NCBI GenBank assembly: GCA_007118445.1
Contig: SKRP01000106.1
Coordinates: 1-13,523, forward strand
DNA: 13,523 nucleotides
Source of the DNA: Natronohydrobacter sp.
GTDB taxonomy: Bacteria; Pseudomonadota; Alphaproteobacteria; Rhodobacterales; Rhodobacteraceae
Direction: 5' to 3'
Below, one piece after another: positions 1 to 6,152 of the stretch. Under the pieces are notes generated by a model that had not been told where the DNA came from, made no database searches, and was given only the letters and a program-made list of their open reading frames with translations. The first letter of the stretch is position 1; each line of letters opens with the position of its first letter. A program made the translations under genes and the position numbers.

Positions 1-87
1 GAAAACTCGGTCCACGGTTCGGACGCACCGGAAACCGCAGCACAGGAAATCGCATATTTCTTCTCTGGTCTGGAACTGGTCGGCTGA
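1..87 (+). CDS. ndk: Nucleoside diphosphate kinase, 3' end only
   Basis: The window opens in frame 1 inside a gene whose last 28 codons read ENSVHGSDAPETAAQEIAYF followed by FSGLELVG and a TGA stop. The run N-x-V-H-G-S-D with the following acidic/alanine helix is the hallmark C-terminus of nucleoside diphosphate kinase. In the family this His is the one phosphorylated while the gamma phosphate moves from ATP to other NDPs; here it is residue 5 of the visible fragment. The upstream part lies outside the window, so start and promoter cannot be seen. A strong intrinsic terminator follows 37 bases after the stop, so the transcript probably ends there. The identification is firm even from this short piece because the active-site segment is included. 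Confidence 0.95.
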   Translation, partial: ENSVHGSDAPETAAQEIAYFFSGLELVG

Positions 88-124
88 CACTGTCGCCAAC
101 TGGCCCGTCGGAGGGAATGAGGAG

Positions 125-155
125 AAAGCCCCGGACCGCGTGTCCGGGGCTTTTT
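125..155 (+). terminator. Intrinsic terminator after ndk
   Basis: A perfect 12-bp stem (125-136 with 142-153, core GCCCCGGAC/GTCCGGGGC, A:T pairs at the base) closes a 5-base loop and runs into five T residues at 151-155. It lies 37 bases past the ndk stop and before the acyltransferase, so it separates the two transcripts. Confidence 0.93.
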
Positions 156-216
156 CATCTGGTTATTGCACGCTATGGACCATTTACCCTGACCGGGTTT
201 CCTGCAAGATAGCAAC

Positions 217-1638
217 ATGCTCCAGACAGTTGAATTGCCCCTCTGGGCGCTTGTCCTGATCCTTGGTTTCGCGGCAGTGACCTTCGCGTCGCATTTCCTG
301 TTCCCATCGGTGCGCTGGTTCTTCCGGCGGCGCATGGAACGGGCCATCGCGCGCCTGAACACGCGGTTGCAACGCCCGATCGAGCCGTTCAGGATCATGC
401 GCAGGCAGGATCAGGTCACGCGGCTGATCTATGATCCGCAAGTCATGGAAGCTGTGCGCGAATATGCCCGCTCCGAGGGCGTGCCGCCGAATGTGGCCTT
501 CGAGAAAGCCCGCTCTTATGCCCGCGAGATCGTTCCGGGGTTTTCGACCGCGACCTATTTCGGCTTTGCGATCAAACTGGCGCAGAGGGTCAGTCAGGGG
601 CTCTACAAAGTGCGGATCGGGGGCGCGGACAGTCCCGCACTTGCGCAGATCGACAGTCGCGCGGCGGTGGTCTTTGTGATGAATCATCGCTCGAACATGG
701 ATTACGTGCTGATCACCTGGCTGGCCTCCAGCCATTCGGCGCTGAGCTATGCTGTGGGTGAATGGGCGCGGGTCTGGCCGCTCAAGGCGCTGATCCGTGC
801 GATGGGGGCCTATTTCATCCGGCGGCGTTATTCCAATTCGCTCTACCGCGCGATTCTGGCGCGCTATGTGCAGATGTCGATCCAGCAGGGCACCACGCAG
901 GCGATATTTCCCGAAGGCGGGCTCAGCCTGAACGGGCTGGTGGGGCCTGCCAAGCGGGGATTGCTGCATTACATTGTGCGGGGCTACAATATCTCGGATA
1001 ATGCGGATGTGGTTTTTGTGCCGGTCGCGCTGAATTACGACAGGATCCTGGAGGACCGGATCCTGATCGAGGCCGGAATGAAAGGCATCCGCCGCTTTCC
1101 TGTGCGCGTGCGGGTGGTGATCGGCAACGGGTTGCGCACCCTGTGGCAGAAATTCCGGCGGCGCTTCACCCCTTTCGGTTATGCAGCCGTCTGCTACGGC
1201 GAACCTGTCTCGCTGCGCGCATTTCTGACGCAACAGCCCGATGCCAGCACCGAAACACTCGCCGAGACGCTGATGGAGCGCATCCGCGCTGCGGTTCCTG
1301 TGCTGCCCGTGCCCTTTGTCGCTGCGGCCCTCGTGCGCTGCGGGGGCAGTGCACAGGAGCGCGAGCTGAAAGCGGCTTGCGACCAGCTCCGGCAAGAGCT
1401 GATCGCGCGTCGCGCCTGGATGCATCTTGAGGACACGCAGGACGGCCAGCTGATGGCTGACGGGCTGGAGGCGATGCAGAAACGCGGTCTGATCGCGCGC
1501 GCCTCGGGGGAGGTCAGGGTCGCGCCGGGGCAGCAAGAGGTTCTGGGGTTTTACGCCGCGTCTGTCCTGCAGCGTTGCGACGCACCTGCAGGCATTGCGC
1601 CGCAAGACACGCTTCTGCTGGCTGATCCGGAGAACTGA
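217..1638 (+). CDS. PlsB/GPAT-type acyltransferase (LPLAT superfamily), membrane-anchored
   Basis: This 473-residue protein probably moves a fatty acyl group to glycerol 3-phosphate or a lysophospholipid at the inner membrane. A hydrophobic segment at about residues 7-29 looks like a membrane anchor, followed by a basic stretch. The four acyltransferase blocks are in order: NHRSNMD at 156-162 (HX4D with H157 and D162), GAYFIRR at about 197-203, FPEGGLSLNG at 231-240, and VPVALNYDR at about 268-276. FIRR in block II and the NYDRILED form of block IV resemble PlsB/GPAT/DHAPAT enzymes more than PlsC. The protein is much shorter than E. coli PlsB (about 800 residues). The C-terminal 110 residues are helical and unassigned. 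The start is the first ATG of the frame; its ribosome binding site is weak. The exact acyl acceptor is not settled, so no symbol is given. Confidence 0.85.
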   Translation: MLQTVELPLWALVLILGFAAVTFASHFLFPSVRWFFRRRMERAIARLNTRLQRPIEPFRIMRRQDQVTRLIYDPQVMEAVREYARSEGVPPNVAFEKARSYAREIVPGFSTATYFGFAIKLAQRVSQGLYKVRIGGADSPALAQIDSRAAVVFVMNHRSNMDYVLITWLASSHSALSYAVGEWARVWPLKALIRAMGAYFIRRRYSNSLYRAILARYVQMSIQQGTTQAIFPEGGLSLNGLVGPAKRGLLHYIVRGYNISDNADVVFVPVALNYDRILEDRILIEAGMKGIRRFPVRVRVVIGNGLRTLWQKFRRRFTPFGYAAVCYGEPVSLRAFLTQQPDASTETLAETLMERIRAAVPVLPVPFVAAALVRCGGSAQERELKAACDQLRQELIARRAWMHLEDTQDGQLMADGLEAMQKRGLIARASGEVRVAPGQQEVLGFYAASVLQRCDAPAGIAPQDTLLLADPEN

Positions 1639-1732
1639 GCAGACCAAAGACACAAAATTACAAATCATGTCAAATTAGGGTTGCATTATTGCGTAGCCAT
1701 ATCTATCCATGCTGCAAGCGCCACATGATTTT

Positions 1733-1743
1733 CTGCGGCGCAG
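1733..1743. promoter_or_regulatory. CTGC-N3-GCAG dyad upstream of ccr, candidate PhaR-type operator
   Basis: In the 132-base gap before ccr there is a dyad CTGC-GGC-GCAG ending 27 bases before the start codon. From memory, Rhodobacter PhaR, the regulator of polyhydroxybutyrate genes, binds CTGC-N3/4-GCAG. The crotonyl-CoA used by Ccr lies next to the PHB intermediates, so such control would make sense. The motif is short and GC-rich and could occur by chance. No convincing -35/-10 pair was found in the gap; TTGCAT at 1681-1686 is the best -35-like hexamer but lacks a good -10. Confidence 0.35.
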
Positions 1744-1770
1744 CAGCAGTTCTGGAGTATGGAGGCAGAT

Positions 1771-3063
1771 ATGGCTCTCGACACGCAAGATGGCATCGCA
1801 ACTTACGATGCGCCCGAGAAGGATCTTTACGAGATCGGCGAAATGCCCCCGCTGGGCTATGTGCCGAAACAGATGTATGCATGGGCCATCCGGCGCGAGC
1901 GCCATGGCGAGCCGGACAAGGCGATGCAGATCGAAGTCGTCGATGTGCCCACGCTTGACAGCCATGAAGTGCTGGTTCTGGTGATGGCCGCTGGCGTCAA
2001 CTATAACGGCATCTGGGCCGGTCTGGGCCAGCCGATTTCGCCTTTTGATGTGCACAAGGCCCCGTTCCATATTGCGGGCTCCGACGCTTCGGGCATCGTC
2101 TGGGCGGTGGGTGACAAGGTCAAGCGCTGGAAAGTCGGCGATGAGGTCGTGATCCATTGCAATCAGGACGATGGCGATGACGAGCATTGCAATGGTGGCG
2201 ATCCGATGTATTCGCCCAGCCAGCGCATCTGGGGCTATGAAACGCCGGACGGGTCTTTCGCACAATTCACCAATGTGCAGGCCCAGCAGCTCATGCCGCG
2301 CCCCAAGCATCTGACCTGGGAAGAATCGGCCTGCTACACGCTGACACTGGCCACCGCCTACCGGATGCTGTTCGGCCATGAACCCCATGACCTGAAGCCT
2401 GGCCAGAATGTGCTGGTCTGGGGCGCTTCGGGCGGTCTTGGCTCTTATGCGATCCAGCTGGCCAATACGGCGGGCGCGAATGCGATCGGCGTGATCTCGG
2501 ATGAAAGCAAGCGTCAGTTCGTGCTCGATCAGGGCGCGAAAGGCGTGATCAACCGCAAGGATTTCAACTGCTGGGGCCAGTTGCCCACGGTCAACACGCC
2601 CGAATATAACGAATGGCTGAAAGAGGCCCGCAAATTCGGCAAGGCGATCTGGGACATCACCGGCAAAGGCGTGAATGTCGATATGGTGTTCGAGCATCCG
2701 GGCGAAGCGACCTTCCCTGTGTCCACGCTGGTCGTGAAAAAGGGCGGCATGGTCGTGATCTGCGCAGGCACATCCGGCTTCAACTGCACTTTTGACGTCC
2801 GTTACATGTGGATGCATCAGAAACGCCTGCAGGGGTCGCATTTCGCGCATCTCAAGCAGGCCTCGGCGGCGAACCAGCTGATGATCGAGCGTCGGCTTGA
2901 CCCGTGCATGTCCGAAGTCTTCCCCTGGGACGAAATCCCGGCGGCCCATGTCAAGATGCTGCGCAATGAACACAAACCCGGCAATATGGCCGTGCTGGTG
3001 CAGGCCCCGCGCACCGGGCTGCGCACATTCGAGGATGCGCTGTCGGCAGGCCCCAAGGGCTGA
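1771..3063 (+). CDS. ccr: Crotonyl-CoA carboxylase/reductase
   Basis: This 430-residue cytosolic enzyme reductively carboxylates crotonyl-CoA to (2S)-ethylmalonyl-CoA with NADPH and CO2, the committing step of the ethylmalonyl-CoA pathway for acetate and other C2 growth. It is a zinc-free MDR-family protein: an N-terminal GroES-like fold, the cofactor loop GASGGLGSYAIQL at 218-230, and Ccr-specific blocks AGVNYNGIW (75-82), RIWGYETPDGSFAQF (152-166), DMVFEHPGEATFPVS (304-318) and QGSHFAH (354-360). N79 and H358 seem to match the conserved CO2-handling Asn and His of the family (from memory, not aligned). The start at 1771 is chosen because GGAGG at 1761-1765 sits five bases upstream and the beginning MALDTQDG matches Rhodobacter Ccr; an ATG at 1759 in the same frame would add four residues and overlap this site. 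A strong terminator follows. Confidence 0.97.
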   Translation: MALDTQDGIATYDAPEKDLYEIGEMPPLGYVPKQMYAWAIRRERHGEPDKAMQIEVVDVPTLDSHEVLVLVMAAGVNYNGIWAGLGQPISPFDVHKAPFHIAGSDASGIVWAVGDKVKRWKVGDEVVIHCNQDDGDDEHCNGGDPMYSPSQRIWGYETPDGSFAQFTNVQAQQLMPRPKHLTWEESACYTLTLATAYRMLFGHEPHDLKPGQNVLVWGASGGLGSYAIQLANTAGANAIGVISDESKRQFVLDQGAKGVINRKDFNCWGQLPTVNTPEYNEWLKEARKFGKAIWDITGKGVNVDMVFEHPGEATFPVSTLVVKKGGMVVICAGTSGFNCTFDVRYMWMHQKRLQGSHFAHLKQASAANQLMIERRLDPCMSEVFPWDEIPAAHVKMLRNEHKPGNMAVLVQAPRTGLRTFEDALSAGPKG

Positions 3064-3082
3064 TCTGACCTGCAACTCGCTT

Positions 3083-3118
3083 GATGCCGCGCAGGTTTTC
3101 GCCTGCGCGGCATCTTTT
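3083..3118 (+). terminator. Intrinsic terminator after ccr
   Basis: A perfect 13-bp stem (3083-3095 with 3102-3114, core GATGCCGCGCAGG) closes a 6-base TTTTCG loop and is followed by TTTT at 3115-3118. It begins 19 bases after the ccr stop, so ccr is probably transcribed alone or with upstream genes only. Confidence 0.95.
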
Positions 3119-3155
3119 ATTGCGCTGTATACTTTCTGGACACTTGCATTGGTTT

Positions 3156-3187
3156 ATCCTGCACCAACCCTGGCAGGATGATCCTGC
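3156..3187. promoter_or_regulatory. Three ATCCTGC half-sites, including a 7-1-7 dyad: candidate operator
   Basis: ATCCTGC occurs at 3156-3162 and 3181-3187, and its inverse GCAGGAT at 3173-3179. The last two form a perfect 15-base dyad with one central base at 3180. The cluster lies between the ccr terminator and the 57-residue gene, ending 20 bases before its GTG start. The pattern suits a repressor or activator site, but no regulator is implied by the neighbours and no clear promoter hexamers were found beside it. Confidence 0.35.
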
Positions 3188-3207
3188 GCGGAAAGGAGCG
3201 CGCGCTT

Positions 3208-3381
3208 GTGTCGCATGACTGGCTGATCGAAACGCTGAGTGAATTGCAGGTCTATGCCCGCGCGCATGATCTGTCAGCGCTGGCGCAGCATCTGGAACAG
3301 GCCGTGCAGCTCGCGCATCTCGATATCGCCCGGATTGAGGCCGCGCATCCCTCTGGCTCATCATCAGACAGAAAGGGGTGA
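3208..3381 (+). CDS. 57-residue conserved-looking hypothetical protein
   Basis: A small soluble protein of unknown role. It reads as one or two amphipathic helices (SHDWLIETLSELQVYARAHD, then LSALAQHLEQAVQLAHLDIA) with a short polar tail rich in Ser. It has no signal peptide, membrane segment or cysteine. I have a recollection of short Rhodobacteraceae proteins with the same SxDWLI...L.AYAR...L.ALA.HL pattern, but I cannot name a family. The GTG start at 3208 is preferred because AAAGGAG at 3192-3198 lies nine bases upstream; an ATG at 3178 in the same frame would add ten residues but has no proper binding site and lies within a dyad repeat. It stands between the ccr terminator and the helicase gene, 65 bases from the latter, with no terminator seen between them. 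Confidence 0.65.
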   Translation: MSHDWLIETLSELQVYARAHDLSALAQHLEQAVQLAHLDIARIEAAHPSGSSSDRKG

Positions 3382-3446
3382 GATTTCCCTGCCGCTTCTG
3401 CGATTTGCCCCTGCCGTTCGGCCATGGCTTGCGCTAGGGTGCCGCC

Positions 3447-4970
3447 ATGTCCGCGCCAGCTGTCACATTCTCCGAAGATCAGGCCGAAGCCTGGGACCAG
3501 ATCGCCGCTGTGCTGTTGGCCGCCGGGGTCGATCTGACCGATGGCACCTGCCAGCCCGCCCCGGATGACCGGCGCGTGACCCTGGCGGTGATGGGCAAGG
3601 CCGGGTCCGGCAAGACGCTTTTGCTGGCCGAACTGACCCGGCAATTGCAGCAGGCGGGCGTGGATCTGGTCTCGGGCGAATATGAACCGCGCAGGCAGCG
3701 CGAGACCCGCAGGCTGGCCGTGCTTGCGCCGACGAACAAGGCTGCGTCCGTGCTGCGCGGGCGCGGGGTGGCGGCGACGACGATCCACCGCATCCTCTAT
3801 ACGCCGGTCTATGATCCGGAATATGAGCGTATCGCCGAATGGCTGACCGGCAATATCGCGCGCCCCACCATCGAAGGGCTGGCCGACACTGCGCTGGACC
3901 GCGCGCAGGCATTCTTTGAGCAGGTCAAATCCATCCCCGGCGCGCTGGCAGCCGCAGGTCTGCGCGGGTCAGATTTCATCACGGGCTGGAAACGGCGCGA
4001 TGATCCGCTGGATATCGGCTTTGTCGATGAAAGCTCGATGCTGGATGCGCGCCAGCTCGAAGATCTTCAGGAACTTTTCTCGACCCTGATCCTGTTCGGC
4101 GACCCGGCGCAGCTTGCGCCCGTCAATCAGGGCGGCGGCATGGTCTTTGACAGCCTGCCAGCGCCTGCGCAACTGACGCTCAACCGCATCCACCGACAGG
4201 CCGAGGACAACCCGATCCTTGATCTGGCCCATGCCCTGGCCGATCCTGGCCTCGATTTCGAGGAATTCGAATCGATGGTGGCCGAGGCCGCCCGCCGCGA
4301 CGATCGCGTTCATCTGGCCGAACGTGTGGACAGCGATCTGATGGCGCGCTCGCCGGTGCTGGTCTGGCGCAATGCGACGCGGCTGCGGCTGATCCATGCC
4401 TTTCGCAGCGCCCATAACGCGCCCGAAACCGAATTGATCCCCGGTGAACCGCTGATCTGCGACGGGTTGGAGCTGCCGCTGAAACACCGCAAGAAACGCA
4501 TCGATCTGGAAGCGCGCGGGCTGATCAAGGGCGCGCAGGTGGTCTATCTGGGACCAGGGCGCAAACCGGGCTTTTCGCGGCTGCATATCTTCGGCGCAGA
4601 AGAGCCGCAGATTTCCGTGGCCTCGATCATCAAGATCGAACGCGATGCAGAAGAGGAACCCTTCATCCCCTTCGCCGCCAATATGGGCGCGGCTTTCGTG
4701 CATGGCGCGGCGGTCACGATCCACAAGGCCCAAGGGTCGCAATGGCCCGATGTGCAGGTCTTCGCGCCTGATCTTTTCGCTGCCGCGCGCGCCGGGCGCA
4801 GCGAGGGGGGCGTCGCGCTCTGGAAGCGGCTGGCCTATGTCGCGATCACGCGGGCCGAACACCGGCTGCACTGGGTCATCCGCAACCGGCTGGCCCGCCC
4901 GCGCGAAACCCTTGGCACCGAGGATCTGGGCGCAGGCCCGGCCCCGCTGCAACTGAGCGAAGGCGCCTGA
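3447..4970 (+). CDS. RecD/Dda-like SF1 DNA helicase
   Basis: A 507-residue ATP-dependent helicase of superfamily 1, closest in style to RecD2/Dda (SF1B, 5'-3') proteins. The motifs appear in order: Walker A GKAGSGKT (50-57), motif Ia LAPTNKAA (92-99), TIHRIL (112-117), Walker B VDES (193-196), motif III GDPAQLAPV (218-226), LNRIHRQ (245-251), motif V TIHKAQGSQW (424-433) and motif VI YVAITRAEHRL (464-474). All catalytic positions look intact, with a UvrD-like C-terminal fold in the second half. It lacks the N-terminal region of full RecD and no recB or recC is nearby, so it is not a RecBCD subunit; a role in DNA repair or replication is inferred. The ATG at 3447 is the first good start, with only AGGG at 3436-3439 ahead of it. 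The same bases could be part of a -10 element, see findings. Confidence 0.9.
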   Translation: MSAPAVTFSEDQAEAWDQIAAVLLAAGVDLTDGTCQPAPDDRRVTLAVMGKAGSGKTLLLAELTRQLQQAGVDLVSGEYEPRRQRETRRLAVLAPTNKAASVLRGRGVAATTIHRILYTPVYDPEYERIAEWLTGNIARPTIEGLADTALDRAQAFFEQVKSIPGALAAAGLRGSDFITGWKRRDDPLDIGFVDESSMLDARQLEDLQELFSTLILFGDPAQLAPVNQGGGMVFDSLPAPAQLTLNRIHRQAEDNPILDLAHALADPGLDFEEFESMVAEAARRDDRVHLAERVDSDLMARSPVLVWRNATRLRLIHAFRSAHNAPETELIPGEPLICDGLELPLKHRKKRIDLEARGLIKGAQVVYLGPGRKPGFSRLHIFGAEEPQISVASIIKIERDAEEEPFIPFAANMGAAFVHGAAVTIHKAQGSQWPDVQVFAPDLFAAARAGRSEGGVALWKRLAYVAITRAEHRLHWVIRNRLARPRETLGTEDLGAGPAPLQLSEGA

Positions 4971-5051
4971 TTCCCCCTTTTCGATTCAGCCCGCTGGCCA
5001 TAGTCTGATCGGGATCGGGCCATCGGCCCCACAGATGACAGGAGTTCCCCG

Positions 5052-5288
5052 ATGCGCTGTGTCTTTGTCCAGTTCCGTTGCCAGCCCGGCAAGACCTATG
5101 AGGTTGCCGATGCGATCTATGACCGCGAAGTGGTGTCAGAGCTTTATTCCACCTCGGGCGATTATGATCTGATTGCCAAGCTCTACATCCCCGAAGGCGA
5201 GGATGTCGGCCATTTCCTGACCGAACGGCTGTTCGACATTCCCGGCATCAGCCGCACGCTGACGACCATGACCTTCCGCGCTTTCTAG
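5052..5288 (+). CDS. Stand-alone Lrp/AsnC ligand-binding (RAM) domain protein
   Basis: This 78-residue protein consists only of the effector-binding alpha-beta domain of Lrp/AsnC regulators: strand CVFVQFRCQPGK, helix with YEVADAIYDR, then the typical segment TSGDYDLIAKLYI with the glycine and acidic residues of the effector pocket, and a closing strand. It has no helix-turn-helix. In the family such proteins form dimers and higher oligomers, bind amino acids, and may tune other regulators or enzymes; which applies here is unknown. AGGAG at 5040-5044 lies seven bases before the ATG, a good ribosome binding site. A small hairpin (GGGCC/GGCCC, 5017-5029) precedes it without a T-run. The stop codon TAG overlaps the first bases of the palindromic repeat that follows. 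The gene converges with the TIGR02186-like gene. Confidence 0.88.
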   Translation: MRCVFVQFRCQPGKTYEVADAIYDREVVSELYSTSGDYDLIAKLYIPEGEDVGHFLTERLFDIPGISRTLTTMTFRAF

Positions 5289-5390
5289 AGCGGGTTGCGC
5301 TCATTCGCATTCGCGTCACCCACTCTAACTTATTATGGTCGCATGTTTTCATGCGCAAAACCGGAAACCACTTTTGCGCAACATGCTCCA
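5287..5390. repeat. Compound palindromic intergenic repeat between convergent genes
   Basis: This element fills the gap between the two convergent genes. A first stem pairs AGAGCGGGT (5287-5295) with ACCCACTCT (5318-5326), eight of nine bases. A second pairs TGCGCAAAA (5352-5360) with TTTTGCGCA (5372-5380) around an 11-base loop. GCATG at 5341-5345 can pair with CATGC at 5350-5354 or with CATGC at 5382-5386. I recall nearly the same sequence, usually with the first stem perfect, in many alphaproteobacterial intergenic regions; this is memory, not a search. It may act as a two-way transcription end or mRNA-stabilising structure. The single C:A mismatch suggests an ageing copy. Confidence 0.7.
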
Positions 5391-5393
5391 GGC

Positions 5394-6152
5394 TCAGTTC
5401 TGCAACAGCCGGAACAGCGCCGAGGCCCCCCAGCCGAAAAACACCGCCAGAAACAGCGCCAGCGCACCATAGATGAAGGGCTGGTCATAGGCGAGATTGG
5501 TCAGCCAGCGTTCCAGCACGGCCTTTTGCACATTGATCACAGTCTCGACCTCGTCGATCACCTGACCGTCGCGCACCAGCAGAATCCGCGCGGCATAGCG
5601 GCCCTCGACAATGGTCTTGGGCAGGGTCAGGCGGGTGCTGAACAGGGTCTCTCGCTCCAGATCAATCCCGCCATCATGCTGCTGATACAGCCCCTGCCCT
5701 TCGCGGATACGGATCAACGCTTCGGTAAACGTCGCGCGCACGGTCGGGTCGTCCATCCCACGCGCCTCGAAAATCGCCAGCCGGGTCGAAATCCGATGCG
5801 TCAGATCGGCATCCGGGGACAGGATGTCCTGCAGCGGACCGGTGGTGGCGACAGCGTAGAAACTAGGGGCCGCGCGGATATCCTGGCTGTCCGTATTGAC
5901 CCAGATGCCTGCGCGACGCGCCTTGCGCCAGACGACAGTTTCCTGCGGCGGCCCTTCAATCGTGACAATGACATTCAGCTCGGACTCCTCGGGCAGTGGC
6001 GCTTCGCGCCGCACGGCACCGAAAATCAGGATTTCCGAGCCTTCGAAATTCACCGTCAGCGAGACGCGGTTCTGGCTCAGCCCCGCGATCACCTGCTCCG
6101 CGCGCAGCGGCAGGGCCATCAGACAGAACACGAAGATCATCAGCACCCGCAT
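5394..6152 (-). CDS. TIGR02186-family membrane-anchored periplasmic protein
   Basis: A 252-residue envelope protein of unknown function, recognised as the alphaproteobacterial family TIGR02186 (Pfam Alph_Pro_TM). It has a signal peptide (about residues 1-18, ending LRA before EQ), a large beta-rich periplasmic part with the family beginning EQVIAGLSQNRVSLTVNFEG and the later block TRLTLPKTIVEGRYAARILL, and one C-terminal membrane helix (about 226-246) ending on a short cytoplasmic tail. Its ATG shares one base with the TGA of the upstream TauE-type gene (TGATG at 6154-6150), which points to translational coupling and joint work, perhaps as a periplasmic partner of that exporter. This partnership is inferred. 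It is the last gene of the leftward run and ends against the palindromic repeat. Confidence 0.87.
   Translation of the reverse strand: MRVLMIFVFCLMALPLRAEQVIAGLSQNRVSLTVNFEGSEILIFGAVRREAPLPEESELNVIVTIEGPPQETVVWRKARRAGIWVNTDSQDIRAAPSFYAVATTGPLQDILSPDADLTHRISTRLAIFEARGMDDPTVRATFTEALIRIREGQGLYQQHDGGIDLERETLFSTRLTLPKTIVEGRYAARILLVRDGQVIDEVETVINVQKAVLERWLTNLAYDQPFIYGALALFLAVFFGWGASALFRLLQN

Noticed and set aside
184..1668. Long open frame of 494 codons antisense to the acyltransferase
   Set aside because: It mirrors a well-motifed gene on the + strand. Its product is rich in Arg, His, Pro and Gln with no domain, as expected from the complement of GC-rich codons.
1681..1709. TTGCAT-17-TATCCA as a ccr promoter
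   Set aside because: The -10 matches consensus at only three of six positions, so it is not called as a feature.
1759..1770. Upstream ATG for ccr adding four residues
   Set aside because: GGAGG for the 1771 start lies inside this extension, and the start MALDTQDG fits known Ccr proteins.
1675..3075. Open frame of 466 codons antisense to ccr
   Set aside because: ccr is certain, and the antisense product shows no recognisable motif. Its length follows from codon bias.
3969..4952. Open frame of 327 codons antisense to the helicase
   Set aside because: It covers helicase motifs II-VI on the other strand and is low-complexity, His/Arg/Gln-rich, with no ribosome binding site noticed.
5017..5029. 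GGGCC/GGCCC hairpin before the RAM-domain gene as a terminator for the helicase
   Set aside because: It has a short stem and a three-base loop, and no T-run follows.
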